Of a stretch of DNA of 64,000 bases, positions 29,420 through 39,153 are shown piece by piece. Within the stretch, counting starts at the first letter, position 1; every line of letters starts with the position of its first letter. The notes under the pieces were generated by a model, which did not search any database, had not been told where the DNA came from, and was given only the letters and a program-made list of their open reading frames with translations. The position numbers and the translations under genes are program-made. Source of the DNA: Shewanella sp. NFH-SH190041 (lineage in GTDB: Bacteria; Pseudomonadota; Gammaproteobacteria; Enterobacterales; Shewanellaceae); assembly GCF_024363255.1 (NCBI RefSeq), contig NZ_AP026070.1, positions 2,604,001 to 2,668,000 of the forward strand, written 5' to 3'.

Positions 29420-30220
29420 ATGAAGTATTCTCTGCTGGCCTGCGCCACATTCATGTCGCTGTGCTGCTCCCCAGCGGCCTTTGCCTGGGACTGGCGCGTT
29501 GAAACCGGCGTACATGATTTTATTGTTAATCAAGCCGACTCCCATACTCCGGGCATTAATGCCACTTTCAGCTTTATTCACCCCTTGGGCTCCAAGAGCA
29601 AATTGATGGGAGATATCGCCCTCTATTATGATCATGACAAAGATAAGCTGGACCCGGATCATATTCCCATCTGGTTCAGCTCTTCCTATCTACTGAGTCA
29701 AGAATGGCTAAGGCTAAGCCCCTATACCAGTTTTGGTGGCCAGCTGATGTTATCGGGACGGCGCAACACCGTCAGTGGGATCGAAAAACAGTTTAAGGTC
29801 TTTCCCGGAATGGCCGTTTCCTATGATGACGGTCGGATCATGGCCAATGTTGATCTGTCCTTTGGCTATTACTTAATGGAATTAGATGATGATGTGCCCA
29901 AAACAGCAGGTTATCATCGCGGGGAATTTAGCCATGACGCAGGAGCTTTCAGTGCCGGGATCGCCACGCATCTGCAATTAAGCCAATCTCTCGCCTTTAT
30001 CGGCTCCGCCCGTAATTGGCATGATGGCAATGACTGGCTGGAGTACCGCTACAGTGGTGGTTTTACTCTGCATCACTCCGCCTGGCAACCGGGCACATTA
30101 CTGCAACTTGAAGCCGTATATCACCAATATAATCTAGCGCCTTATAACCGCGGCGATGTACCTATTTTGCCCTGGAATCGGGATTTGAAACTGCAGTTGG
30201 GATTTAGCTTTGCCCTGTAA
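29420..30220 (+). CDS. Outer-membrane beta-barrel-like protein
   Basis: A 266-aa exported protein. ATG 29420 follows GGAGCGTTACC and begins a clear signal peptide (MKYSLLACATFMSLCCSPAAFAWDW). The mature part alternates polar and hydrophobic residues with many aromatic residues, as in small outer membrane beta barrels, and ends in LGFSFAL. I do not recognise the family and no substrate can be given. It converges on yoaA with only 4 bp between stop codons. Confidence 0.55.
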   Translation: MKYSLLACATFMSLCCSPAAFAWDWRVETGVHDFIVNQADSHTPGINATFSFIHPLGSKSKLMGDIALYYDHDKDKLDPDHIPIWFSSSYLLSQEWLRLSPYTSFGGQLMLSGRRNTVSGIEKQFKVFPGMAVSYDDGRIMANVDLSFGYYLMELDDDVPKTAGYHRGEFSHDAGAFSAGIATHLQLSQSLAFIGSARNWHDGNDWLEYRYSGGFTLHHSAWQPGTLLQLEAVYHQYNLAPYNRGDVPILPWNRDLKLQLGFSFAL

Positions 30221-30224
30221 CTTT

Positions 30225-32168
30225 TCAGAGTTTTCGTAAAAAGCGCAATGCCCGCTCCAAATCCCGAGTGCGATGCATCGGAGGCAGGGATGCCACAAAA
30301 TCCTTACCATAGGGACGATTAACAATCCGGTTATCACACAGGATCAGCACGCCGCGATCTTTCTCATCGCGGATCAAGCGCCCCGCGCCTTGTTTAAGCG
30401 CAATAATGGCCTGAGGCAGAGATATTTCAGCAAAAGCATCGCCACCACGGCGAGTGACGGCGTCAGCTCGCGCTTTATACAAGGGGTCATCCGGAGAGCC
30501 AAACGGCAATTTATCGATAATCACACAACTGAGCAGGCGGCCACGGACATCAACCCCCTCCCAGAAACTGCCGGTTCCCAACAATACCGCATTGCCTAAC
30601 TGACGAAATTTTTGCAGCAAACTTTGTTTTCCACCCTGCCCTTGCACCAGCACTGGCTGCAGCAATCGCGCCCGCAGCCCCTGAGCCACCAGCTCCAGCA
30701 TACGATGGCTGGTAAACAGAATAAAAGTACGGCCATCAGCCGCTTCCACCACCTTGATACAAAGTTCAATCAGCTGCCGCACCGCCATTGGGGTATTAGC
30801 AACATTCCCCAGATGGCGTGGTACACAGAACATGGCTTGGCGGCGATAATCAAATGGACTGTCCAAAACCACTGTTTTCGCGGTTTCAATACCCATTGCC
30901 CGGGTAAAATGCTCCAGGGAGCGATTAACTTGCAAGGTGGCGGATGTAAAAATCCAGCGACACTGAGGGTCAAACAACTCACGGCACTGTTTTGCCACAT
31001 CAATTGGCGCAATCCGTAGCCTTGCCTGGGCACCATTGAGATCCACCCCATAAGCTGCCTGTTGCTGCTCACAGGCAAAAAAACGTCGAAAGTCATCGGT
31101 CTGAGTCTGTAAACGCTGGGCAAGATGATCTAATTCATCATGGCGGCCAAGATGGGCTTGCATCACTTGATACAGGGCATCAAGTTCGGTAATCAGTCCC
31201 CAACTTAACAAGTTCATCTGTCGGTCAGCCAATACCGTACGCCAGTCACTGACCTGACGTTCAACCAACGCCAAATACCATTCCTGTAGTGCCTGCTGTG
31301 AGCGCAATGCCAATTGCCCCAGCTGCCCGGTATCTTTCATGTCACTGCGATAGAGCCCATGGATCCGTCCCAGCAGATTGGCCAGACTATGGCCTGAGCA
31401 TTGACTGCCAAAATAACTGACGGCAATATCTGGCAGCAGATGAGCCTCATCAAAAATCACCACATCGGTATGGGGCAACACCTCAGCAAAACCGGTATCT
31501 TTCATCACCCGATCAGCAAACAGCAGATGGTGGTTTACTACAATCAGCCGCGCTTCCATCGCCCTTAGCCGGGCTTTGCGGCTATAACAGGCGGCATAAT
31601 AATCACAGCGCTGACCAATACAGGTTTCTCGGGTACTGCGCACCAAATCCAGCGCAGCAGAAGTTTCTGACACAGAAGTCACACTGTCCAGATCGCCATC
31701 TTTGCTCATCCCGGCCCATTGATTGAGCCTGAGCATATCATCCATCACCCCAGCATCACGGCTACTTATCTGTTCCAGCTGTTTTGCCAACCGCCACTGG
31801 CAAAGATAATTATTGCGCCCTTTGAGCAGCGCTAAACGCGGGTGCAGATCCAACATTGAGAGCAGCAGGGGTAAATCTTTATAAAACAATTGCTCCTGCA
31901 AATTTTTACTGCCGGTACTGACGATGACTGACTGGCCTGATAGTAGCGCGGGGATCAAATAGGCAAAGGTTTTCCCCACGCCAGTGCCTGCTTCCAGCAC
32001 CAGGTTATCCTCGCCAGCCAAGCATTGTGCCACTGCCGCGGCCATCTCAGACTGAGGCGCTCTGGGTTTATAGCCTTGAATATGACGTGACAGCACGCCG
32101 CCAGTTGCAAAAACATCCGCAACCCGGCGCTCTAGTGATGAAAGTGAACCAACAAGATTCTGTGACAA
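30225..32168 (-). CDS. yoaA: ATP-dependent helicase YoaA (DinG-like)
   Basis: An XPD-like iron-sulfur DNA helicase that works with HolC at stalled forks. Walker A (LEAGTGVGKTFAYL) and DEAH box (IFDEAHLLPD) are present, and four Cys for a 4Fe-4S cluster lie in CIGQRCDYYAAC and the nearby CLW-type Cys region. Later motifs FTSATLQVN and GRLIRDEKDRG complete the family. I chose a TTG at 32168 (SQNLVGSLSSL), giving 647 aa, near the 636 aa of E. coli YoaA; a longer frame from 32258 would place the promoter-like TATAAT (32205-32210) inside the gene. Fe-S cysteines are intact, so the protein is probably functional. Confidence 0.9.
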   Translation of the reverse strand: MSQNLVGSLSSLERRVADVFATGGVLSRHIQGYKPRAPQSEMAAAVAQCLAGEDNLVLEAGTGVGKTFAYLIPALLSGQSVIVSTGSKNLQEQLFYKDLPLLLSMLDLHPRLALLKGRNNYLCQWRLAKQLEQISSRDAGVMDDMLRLNQWAGMSKDGDLDSVTSVSETSAALDLVRSTRETCIGQRCDYYAACYSRKARLRAMEARLIVVNHHLLFADRVMKDTGFAEVLPHTDVVIFDEAHLLPDIAVSYFGSQCSGHSLANLLGRIHGLYRSDMKDTGQLGQLALRSQQALQEWYLALVERQVSDWRTVLADRQMNLLSWGLITELDALYQVMQAHLGRHDELDHLAQRLQTQTDDFRRFFACEQQQAAYGVDLNGAQARLRIAPIDVAKQCRELFDPQCRWIFTSATLQVNRSLEHFTRAMGIETAKTVVLDSPFDYRRQAMFCVPRHLGNVANTPMAVRQLIELCIKVVEAADGRTFILFTSHRMLELVAQGLRARLLQPVLVQGQGGKQSLLQKFRQLGNAVLLGTGSFWEGVDVRGRLLSCVIIDKLPFGSPDDPLYKARADAVTRRGGDAFAEISLPQAIIALKQGAGRLIRDEKDRGVLILCDNRIVNRPYGKDFVASLPPMHRTRDLERALRFLRKL

Positions 32169-32666
32169 ACTGTTATCCCGGCAAGCGGCAGCAAAAGGAG
32201 CGGCATTATAGCAATCCCAATGCCCCAACACATCTGCTAGGGTTTGCTGACCTTTCAAGTTTTTTTGCAGCGATTTGCGGGGACTTTATACCAGGCAGAG
32301 GTTGGATAGGTAGTTGCGTTACCTGATAAACCGATAACGCAGTAGAAAGAAGCCTCAAACACTGCCTGACGGGGCTGGCTAAAAGCGTTTTAATCGCAAA
32401 AGGTCAACAGACCCTAGTATGCGCCCTATGGGTGTCAAATATCACCAACTGCCAGTCATAACGGCCAACATCATTGGCTGTTTTTATATACTGCTCATTT
32501 TATGCTTGCCTGATGTACTAAAATCCATTAGCGTAAAAAAGGTGAACAAAAAACAATCTATTTGTTCACTCAGCACATCAACGCTGAGCACAATAAACGC
32601 AAAGCTTAAATTTGAAATAATGCACATCAAAAGCAACGGATCAAAAGTAACTGAAGGACAGCCATC
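32169..32666. promoter_or_regulatory. yoaA/his divergent control region
   Basis: About 500 bp without a gene. A perfect inverted repeat GTGAACAAA (32542-32550) with TTTGTTCAC (32561-32569) and a second one CTCAGC/GCTGAG (32569-32574 and 32583-32588) lie before hisL; both may be in the hisL transcript or at its promoter. No protein gene is supported (an 83-codon frame at 32419 has no good start). Confidence 0.45.
32205..32213 (-). promoter_or_regulatory. Extended -10 promoter of yoaA
   Basis: On the minus strand TGC TATAAT, an extended -10 element, lies about 40 bp upstream of the chosen start codon. The -35 region is poor (TGTGTT), which extended -10 promoters tolerate. Confidence 0.5.
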
Positions 32667-32708
32667 ATGACAACAGCATTCAACCATCATCATCACCATT
32701 TTTGCTAG
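32667..32708 (+). CDS. hisL: his operon leader peptide
   Basis: MTTAFNHHHHHFC, 13 aa, with five consecutive His codons (32685-32699) and an AAGGA ribosome site. A run of His codons just before an attenuator is the hallmark of the hisL leader; the E. coli one has seven. Starvation for charged tRNA-His would stall the ribosome at the run and favour antitermination. Confidence 0.95.
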   Translation: MTTAFNHHHHHFC

Positions 32709-32722
32709 CCTTCGGTCGCTGG

Positions 32723-32796
32723 CCGCCGGAGGTTATCTCTTCCGGCGGTGAATCAGATTTCAGTATTTAACCCCCGGAAATTTCTGGGGGTTTTTT
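32723..32796 (+). terminator. his attenuator
   Basis: The hairpin CCGCCGGA (32723-32730)/TCCGGCGG (32741-32748) is followed by AACCCCCGGAA paired with TTCTGGGGGTT and six Ts (about 32769-32796), a strong terminator. The order (leader, hairpin, terminator) is that of his attenuation. Confidence 0.9.
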
Positions 32797-32893
32797 ATTG
32801 CCCCCTATCTGCCAGCACAGTTTGAATTTTTCATGATTGCAGCATCACCCCAACACATGCCGCAGCATTGCCATCAACAGACAGGGACAGAGC

Positions 32894-33868
32894 ATGACAA
32901 CAGCACAGCAGAGCAATGGCCAAAGTAAGCCACCACTCACCACCAGACTTAACCAGCAATCGGGCACAGATAATGACTCCCCACGGCTGCGAATCGCTAT
33001 CCAGAAATCAGGCCGCCTGGCGCGGGATTCCCAACTGCTTTTACGGCGCTGCGGAGTGAAGTTCAATGTGAATGAACAGCGACTGATCGCCCATGCTGAT
33101 AATATGCCTCTGGATCTCCTGCGGGTGCGGGATGACGATATCCCGGGGCTGGTCATGGACGGCGTGGTTGATCTGGGAATTATTGGGGAAAACGTGCTGG
33201 AGGAAGAGCAAATTGAGCGCCAGCGGCTGGGCAAATCGGCACAATTTACCAAATTAAAACAACTGGATTTTGGTGATTGCCGCCTGTCATTGGCAGTCCC
33301 TGATGAATTTAGCTACCGGGATTGTACCAGTCTGGAACAGTGCCGCATTGCCACCTCCTATCCCAATCTGCTGCGGCGTTATCTTGAGCAGCAGGGCGTC
33401 AACTACCGGGATTGCACATTAAAAGGCTCGGTCGAAGTGGCTCCTCGAGCTGGTTTAGCCGATGCCATTTGTGATCTGGTCTCTACCGGCGCAACGCTGG
33501 AAGCCAATGGGCTCTATGAGGCTGAAGTCATTTTTCAATCCAAAGCCTGCATGGTGCAATCATGCCAAAGCAGTGACAACCGCAGCCAACCCCTTATCGA
33601 TAAACTGCTCTCCCGTATCGATGGTGTGCTGCGTGCCAGAGAAAGTAAATACATACTACTGCACGCCCCGGCGGGCAAACTCGATGAGATAGTTGCACTA
33701 CTGCCCGGAGCAGAAAACCCCACTATTCTGCCCCTAAGCGGCAGTAGCGACACCTTCGCCGTCCATGCTGTCAGCAGTGAAGATCTGTTTTGGGACACGA
33801 TGGAAGCCCTAAAAGCTTTGGGTGCCAGCTCCATACTGGTAATGCCAATTGAAAAGATGATGGGGTAA
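32894..33868 (+). CDS. hisG: ATP phosphoribosyltransferase HisG
   Basis: First, feedback-inhibited step of histidine synthesis, joining ATP and PRPP. The 324-aa long-form protein has the conserved [40 protein letters not shown] and the PRPP loop region [17 protein letters not shown] 32894 follows AGGGACAGAGC; a longer frame from 32837 adds 19 residues. Relative to E. coli it has about 26 additional residues at the N-terminus, rich in Gln, Ser and Thr. Confidence 0.97.
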   Translation: MTTAQQSNGQSKPPLTTRLNQQSGTDNDSPRLRIAIQKSGRLARDSQLLLRRCGVKFNVNEQRLIAHADNMPLDLLRVRDDDIPGLVMDGVVDLGIIGENVLEEEQIERQRLGKSAQFTKLKQLDFGDCRLSLAVPDEFSYRDCTSLEQCRIATSYPNLLRRYLEQQGVNYRDCTLKGSVEVAPRAGLADAICDLVSTGATLEANGLYEAEVIFQSKACMVQSCQSSDNRSQPLIDKLLSRIDGVLRARESKYILLHAPAGKLDEIVALLPGAENPTILPLSGSSDTFAVHAVSSEDLFWDTMEALKALGASSILVMPIEKMMG

Positions 33869-33873
33869 CACAA

Positions 33874-35163
33874 ATGCAGATATATGATTGGCAACAACTC
33901 ACCACCACGCAGCAGCATACCCTATTATGTCGCCCGGTGGCCAAGCAAACCTCATTAACAACCCAAGTCAGTGCCATTATCCGCCAAGTAGCCGAGCAAG
34001 GAGATGCCGCACTACTGGCGTTAACCGAGCGGTATGATGGTATCCGCCCCGAATCTCTCCAGGTATCAGCCCAGACGATTGCCCAAGCGCAGCAGGCCTT
34101 ACCCCAGCAATTAATCGCTGCCATTGACCAAGCCGCCGCGCAAATTCGCCGGTTCCATGCGGCGCAGCAGGCGCAGGATATCACCCTGGAAACCCTCCCG
34201 GGTGTGCGCTGCGAACTGCGCCATGAGCCACTCGCGCGAGTTGGGTTGTATATTCCCGGCGGCAGTGCGCCGCTTATCTCAACAGTACTGATGCTGGGGA
34301 TCCCCGCGCAACTGGCAGGCTGCTACCAACGAATGTTAATGACCCCGCCGCCGGTACCCCCTGCCATTCTCTATGCGGCATCCCAATGTGGCATCGAGCA
34401 GATTTACGCTTGTGGTGGTGCCCAAGCTATTGCGGCGATGGCATTGGGGACAGAAAGCGTACCTCAAGTCGATAAAATTTTCGGCCCGGGTAATGCTTGG
34501 GTAACGGAAGCGAAACGTCAGTTAAGTCAGTCATCACAAACCTGCCTCAGTATTGATATGCCAGCAGGCCCTTCGGAAGTGTTAGTGATCGCTGATGCCA
34601 CCGCCAAAGCCGACTTTGTTGCCGCCGATTTACTTTCCCAGGCCGAGCATGGGGCCGATTCTCAGGTGCTATTGATCACCGACAGCCACACTTTGGCGCA
34701 GAACGTGGCCAGTGAGGTGAATATGCAACTTGCCGCCCTGCCTCGGCGAGATATTACCGCGAAGGCATTGGCTCAGAGCCGTATCATTTTCGTTCAGGAT
34801 ATGACGCAAGCCACTGACCTTGCTAATCAGTATGCTCCAGAGCACTTAATCATTCAGACCCAGACACCCAGAGCGTTACTGCCACAACTGCGCGGGGCGG
34901 GTTCGATTTTTCTTGGCCCTTATACTCCGGAATCGGTAGGCGACTATGCCAGTGGTACCAACCATGTACTGCCGACCTATGGCTATGCTCGCAGCGTCTC
35001 CAGCTTGTCACTGGCGGATTTCAGCCGCCGCTATACGGTGCAAGAGCTCAGTTACCAAGGGCTAAGCACATTGGCCGATACCGTGATGACCCTGGCCGCA
35101 GCAGAGCAACTTGATGCGCACCGCAATGCGGTTGCTATCCGCTTGAAGGGAGAGACCTTATGA
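33874..35163 (+). CDS. hisD: Histidinol dehydrogenase HisD
   Basis: Zinc-dependent NAD+ enzyme that oxidises histidinol to histidine in two steps. The 429-aa protein has the HisD signature IDMPAGPSEVLVIAD, the DKIFGPGNAWVTEAKRQ segment, the AEHGADSQVLLIT zinc-ligand region and DYASGTNHVLPTYGYAR near residue 360. Starts 5 bp after hisG; its stop overlaps the hisC start. Confidence 0.97.
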   Translation: MQIYDWQQLTTTQQHTLLCRPVAKQTSLTTQVSAIIRQVAEQGDAALLALTERYDGIRPESLQVSAQTIAQAQQALPQQLIAAIDQAAAQIRRFHAAQQAQDITLETLPGVRCELRHEPLARVGLYIPGGSAPLISTVLMLGIPAQLAGCYQRMLMTPPPVPPAILYAASQCGIEQIYACGGAQAIAAMALGTESVPQVDKIFGPGNAWVTEAKRQLSQSSQTCLSIDMPAGPSEVLVIADATAKADFVAADLLSQAEHGADSQVLLITDSHTLAQNVASEVNMQLAALPRRDITAKALAQSRIIFVQDMTQATDLANQYAPEHLIIQTQTPRALLPQLRGAGSIFLGPYTPESVGDYASGTNHVLPTYGYARSVSSLSLADFSRRYTVQELSYQGLSTLADTVMTLAAAEQLDAHRNAVAIRLKGETL

Positions 35164-36434
35164 TGCCCCAAAAGCCGACTCCGCAGGCACTAACGCCCAA
35201 GCGTTCAACACGCCGGGAAATAACTGACTCCACAGAGAAATTAACCCAAGACGTACGCCAAACAGTATCGCCAGATACTGACCTGGCAGCGACAGCAAAA
35301 CAGGCCGCTACCTTAGCTGATACCCTGCTTCGCCCGGCGCTGCGTGGGCTTACGCCCTATCAAAGCGCCCGGCGTTGTGGTGGTCAAGGGCATATCTGGC
35401 TCAATGCCAATGAGTCGCCATTTAATAACAGCGAACTGGTCGGAGCCAACCGCTACCCTGAATGTCAGCCACCTGAGTTAACATACGCGTATAGCCGTTA
35501 TGTGGGCGTCGATGAAGAGTATATTGTTATCACCCGGGGAGCAGATGAAGCCATCGAACTGCTGATCCGCACCTTCTGCACGCCGGGGCAAGACAACATA
35601 GGGCAGTTTTCCCCCACCTATGGTATGTATGGCATCAGTGCAGGCTGTGCTGGCGTCGCCGTCAGTGAACTCAGCTGGCCCTTACCTGCGCCAGAGTCTA
35701 AGCAGGAGCGGGGGCCAGAAGCACAACTCCCCACTCCCAAAGATAAGCTGGTGTTTTTGTGCAATCCGAATAATCCCACCGGAAAGCGCTATTCCCGCCA
35801 ACAGATTTGCGCCCTATTACAACATTATCCGGATCGATTGATCGTGGTCGATGAGGCGTATATTGAATTTTGCGCCGAGGATTCCATGGTCTCGCTACTG
35901 GGGCGTTATGCCAACTTAGTGGTACTGCGCACCTTATCTAAAGCCTTTGCCTTAGCCGGGATCCGCTGCGGTTTTTTACTGGCCAATCCAGCGATTTGTC
36001 AGCAGATACTGCGCATTATTGCCCCTTATCCTATCGCCCTGCCGGTGGCACAAATGGCCACCCGTGCGCTCTCCCCGGCGGGTATAGCCACAATGCAATA
36101 TCAGGTCAGTTGCCTTAATGCCAACCGCAGCCGCCTACTGACGGTGATGCAACAACTGGGGGCACAGCTAGAGAACAACACGGCGGGCAACTTTGTATTA
36201 GCCGATTTCAGTGCCACCCCGACGCGACTGGACAAGGTCAAACAAGCGCTCACCCAAGCCGGTATTGTTGGTCGCAGTTACCAACATCCACAGCTTCGTT
36301 ATGCTATTCGCCTAAGCGTGGGGGATACAGCGCAGATCAGTAGCGTTATCGCGGCCTTAATGCCCCTGCTGCCTTTGCAGGAGCAAAGCGTAACAGTACA
36401 TCCGGCAACGGACAGCCCTCAGGCTGACTATTAA
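35160..36434 (+). CDS. hisC: Histidinol-phosphate aminotransferase HisC
   Basis: PLP enzyme that transaminates imidazole acetol phosphate to histidinol phosphate. The catalytic Lys is in LRTLSKAFALAGIRCGF, and LNANESPF, CNPNNPTGK and VVDEAYIEF are visible. The 424-aa product is longer than the usual 350-360 aa because about 40 residues of Thr-, Gln- and Pro-rich sequence precede the family start (LTPYQSARR). The first start codon overlaps hisD by 4 bp. Confidence 0.96.
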   Translation: MMPQKPTPQALTPKRSTRREITDSTEKLTQDVRQTVSPDTDLAATAKQAATLADTLLRPALRGLTPYQSARRCGGQGHIWLNANESPFNNSELVGANRYPECQPPELTYAYSRYVGVDEEYIVITRGADEAIELLIRTFCTPGQDNIGQFSPTYGMYGISAGCAGVAVSELSWPLPAPESKQERGPEAQLPTPKDKLVFLCNPNNPTGKRYSRQQICALLQHYPDRLIVVDEAYIEFCAEDSMVSLLGRYANLVVLRTLSKAFALAGIRCGFLLANPAICQQILRIIAPYPIALPVAQMATRALSPAGIATMQYQVSCLNANRSRLLTVMQQLGAQLENNTAGNFVLADFSATPTRLDKVKQALTQAGIVGRSYQHPQLRYAIRLSVGDTAQISSVIAALMPLLPLQEQSVTVHPATDSPQADY

Positions 36435-36518
36435 AGCTCAAAGTCACCGACTACAAAGTGGCGGTACAGCAGCAATGCAACAACCGCACAGCGACAGAGA
36501 ACCGACAGGGAAAGCACT

Positions 36519-37709
36519 ATGCAGCAGAAAATCTTATTTATTGACCGTGACGGCACCTTGGTTCAGGAGCCGCCAAGTGACAAACAACTGGACAAGCTGG
36601 AAAAGCTTAAACTGGAACCTGGCGTGATCCCCGCATTACTGGCTCTACAACAAGCCGGATTTACTTTGGTCATGGTCAGCAATCAAGACGGACTGGGGAC
36701 AGAGACGTTCCCTAGCGCGGATTTTATTGCACCACATCAGATGATGATGGAAATTTTCACATCCCAAGGTATCCGCTTTAGCGATGTACTGATCTGCCCC
36801 CACACAGAAGCAGACAACTGCAGCTGTCGCAAACCGAAATTGGGACTGGTACAGCCCTACCTTACCGATGGCAAAGTGGACTTTCGTCATTCTTGGGTGA
36901 TTGGCGATCGGGAAACCGATATGCAATTAGCCCGCGCCATGGGCATTAGGGGACTGCGCTATCTCCCTGCAGATGCTCAATCGTCAATTATTGACGGAAG
37001 AATAGATAGTAGTAGCGCTAAAACAAACCTAACTGAGACAAACTGTTCTGAAATAAACAGTACTGAAACAGACAGCATCATAGACACTAGCACAGGACTA
37101 GACTGGCCGGGGATCTGCCGATTGCTGCTGGGCAATAATCGCCGTGCCACGGTAAAACGTACCACCCGAGAGACAGATATACGGGTGACGGTGGAGCTCG
37201 ACCGTCCCGGTCACAACCGTATTCAGAGCGGAATTGGCTTTTTCGACCATATGCTGGAGCAGATCGCTACCCACGCCAATATCTCTCTTAATATTGATGT
37301 CAGCGGCGATCTGCATATTGATGATCACCACAGCATCGAAGACACAGCACTCGCACTGGGGCAAGCTTTGCGACAAGCATTAGGGAATAAAACCGGAATT
37401 GGCCGCTTCGGCTTCAGCCTGCCGATGGATGAAGCGCGAGGAGAATGCCTGCTGGATCTATCTGGCCGACCATGGTGCCAAGTTAATGCCAAGTTCAGTC
37501 GGGATAAAGTGGGTGGTCTGTCCACGGAAATGGTGCCACATTTTTTCCGCTCTTTAGCCGATGGCCTCGGGGCTACGCTACAGCTCAGCTGTGACGGTGA
37601 TAATGAGCACCATAAGATAGAGGCACTGTTCAAAGCCCTAGGCCGGGCACTGCGACCGGCACTAGCCCGAAGCGGCGCTGGCCTGCCATCCAGTAAGGGG
37701 GTACTGTGA
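36519..37709 (+). CDS. hisB: Bifunctional imidazoleglycerol-phosphate dehydratase/histidinol-phosphatase HisB
   Basis: Two domains. Residues 1-160 are a HAD phosphatase with the DxD motif ([13 protein letters not shown]) and zinc-binding Cys in [14 protein letters not shown]. Residues about 205-396 are the IGPD domain, with [17 protein letters not shown] and [15 protein letters not shown]. The two domains are joined by a linker about 40 residues longer than in E. coli (355 aa versus 396 here), containing three to four imperfect 15-nt repeats (37017-37076). ATG 36519 follows AGGGAAAGCACT, 84 bp after hisC; the stop overlaps hisH. Confidence 0.96.
   Translation: MQQKILFIDRDGTLVQEPPSDKQLDKLEKLKLEPGVIPALLALQQAGFTLVMVSNQDGLGTETFPSADFIAPHQMMMEIFTSQGIRFSDVLICPHTEADNCSCRKPKLGLVQPYLTDGKVDFRHSWVIGDRETDMQLARAMGIRGLRYLPADAQSSIIDGRIDSSSAKTNLTETNCSEINSTETDSIIDTSTGLDWPGICRLLLGNNRRATVKRTTRETDIRVTVELDRPGHNRIQSGIGFFDHMLEQIATHANISLNIDVSGDLHIDDHHSIEDTALALGQALRQALGNKTGIGRFGFSLPMDEARGECLLDLSGRPWCQVNAKFSRDKVGGLSTEMVPHFFRSLADGLGATLQLSCDGDNEHHKIEALFKALGRALRPALARSGAGLPSSKGVL
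37017..37076 (+). repeat. 15-nt tandem repeat in hisB
   Basis: Four units of 15 nt: GCTAAAACAAACCTA, ACTGAGACAAACTGT, TCTGAAATAAACAGT, ACTGAAACAGACAGC. They encode [20 protein letters not shown], in frame in the linker between the two HisB domains. The last three match best. Confidence 0.8.
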
Positions 37710-38419
37710 TGGTCGCCCAAACCGTTATTATTGATACCGGCTGCGCCAACCTAAATTCGGTTTATGCTGCCTTTACCCGTTTGGGTGTTGAGGTTTGCAT
37801 CAGTCAGTGTCCCCAGCATATTACCGCAGCTAAGCGAGTGATCCTTCCCGGTGTTGGCAGCGCCGACCCGGCTATGGCGTCATTGCAAGCCAAAGGGCTG
37901 CTGCCGGTACTGGCATCCCTCACCCAACCCGTGTTGGGGATCTGCTTAGGTATGCAATTGCTGACCCGCAGCTCCAGCGAAACCCAAACGTCACAAAACA
38001 CGGCATTATCCAATGGCACAGCATTAATGGGTAATGTCGCCAAATCAGTAGGGCATGCCCCAAACGCCATATTCCCACATGATGTGACTGCGCCAAAATG
38101 CACCCCCATGCTGGGGCACATTCCGACTAAGGTGATCGCCCTCAACAGCGCCGGACAACCTTTGCCCCATATGGGCTGGAATACGCTTACCCCATCAGCG
38201 CATCCATTGTTTGCCGGTATTACGGCGTCAGATTACTTCTATTTTGTTCACAGTTACTGTGTGCCAATCGGCCCTCATACCTTAGCCGAGAGTCACTATG
38301 GCATGGCATTCAGTGCCGCCATCGGTCGGGATAACTGGCTAGGCGTGCAGTTTCATCCGGAAAAAAGTGCTGCGGCAGGCGCCAAGGTACTGCGCAACTT
38401 TATGGAGATAAGTGCATGA
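37709..38419 (+). CDS. hisH: Imidazole glycerol phosphate synthase, glutaminase subunit HisH
   Basis: Class I glutamine amidotransferase that supplies ammonia to HisF. The nucleophile Cys is in VLGICLGMQLL, and the His-Glu pair in QFHPEKSAAAGAK. Length is 236 aa versus about 196 in E. coli; an insertion of nearly 40 residues, rich in Thr, Ser and Asn, follows the nucleophile. GTG 37706 or ATG 37709 could start it; ATG 37709, after GGGGGTACTGTG, is preferred. It overlaps hisB and hisA. Confidence 0.95.
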   Translation: MVAQTVIIDTGCANLNSVYAAFTRLGVEVCISQCPQHITAAKRVILPGVGSADPAMASLQAKGLLPVLASLTQPVLGICLGMQLLTRSSSETQTSQNTALSNGTALMGNVAKSVGHAPNAIFPHDVTAPKCTPMLGHIPTKVIALNSAGQPLPHMGWNTLTPSAHPLFAGITASDYFYFVHSYCVPIGPHTLAESHYGMAFSAAIGRDNWLGVQFHPEKSAAAGAKVLRNFMEISA

Positions 38420-39153
38420 TCATACCTGCAATAGACTTACTCGATGGCCAAATCGTCCGCCTGTATCAGGGAAATTATGCCCGCCAAACCGCATTTGAGC
38501 TCCCCCTTAAGCAGCAGTTGCAAGGCTATATTGACCAAGGGGCTCAATGGTTGCACCTGGTGGATTTATCCGGGGCCCGACAACCCGACCAGGCCCAAAC
38601 CGCTCTGCTACGGGAATTACTCTGTGATCTAAGCGCCAAGGTGCAAGTTGGCGGCGGGATCCGCACTGAAGCTCAGCTGGAAGCCATGCTGGAAGCTGGC
38701 GCGGACCGGGTCGTTATCGGTTCAATGGCCGTCACTGCACCCGATACCGTGCAGCAATGGCTGCATAAATATGGCAGCAGTGCCATCTGCCTGGCATTGG
38801 ATATTCAAATTGATCACCAGGGACAAAAAATTCCGGCGATCCACGGCTGGCAACAGGCTGCAGACACCACATTAGAAAAGTTGATTGACCGCTATCTCAC
38901 AGCAGGGCTTGAGCATGTATTGGTGACAGATATCAGCCGCGATGGCACCCTCAGTGGTGCCAATACCGCGTTATACCGTGAACTGGCGGCGCGCTATGGA
39001 CAAATTCACTGGCAAGCCTCCGGTGGCATCGCCACCCTAGAGGATATCAATGACATCAAGCAAAGTGGCGCAGCCGGCGTCATTGTTGGCCGCGCGCTGC
39101 TACAAGGCAATTTCAACGTCAAGGAGGCCGTCACATGCTGGCCAAACGTATAG
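38416..39153 (+). CDS. hisA: Phosphoribosylformimino-5-aminoimidazole carboxamide ribotide isomerase HisA
   Basis: TIM-barrel isomerase, 245 aa. Asp in [16 protein letters not shown] and in [13 protein letters not shown] are the catalytic pair, and GGGIR and ASGGIA phosphate loops are visible. It overlaps hisH by 4 bp and hisF by 19 bp. Confidence 0.97.
   Translation: MIIPAIDLLDGQIVRLYQGNYARQTAFELPLKQQLQGYIDQGAQWLHLVDLSGARQPDQAQTALLRELLCDLSAKVQVGGGIRTEAQLEAMLEAGADRVVIGSMAVTAPDTVQQWLHKYGSSAICLALDIQIDHQGQKIPAIHGWQQAADTTLEKLIDRYLTAGLEHVLVTDISRDGTLSGANTALYRELAARYGQIHWQASGGIATLEDINDIKQSGAAGVIVGRALLQGNFNVKEAVTCWPNV

Noticed and set aside
32419..32670. 83-codon frame before hisL
   Set aside because: It has no good start and overlaps the hisL ribosome site; the repeats explain the sequence better.
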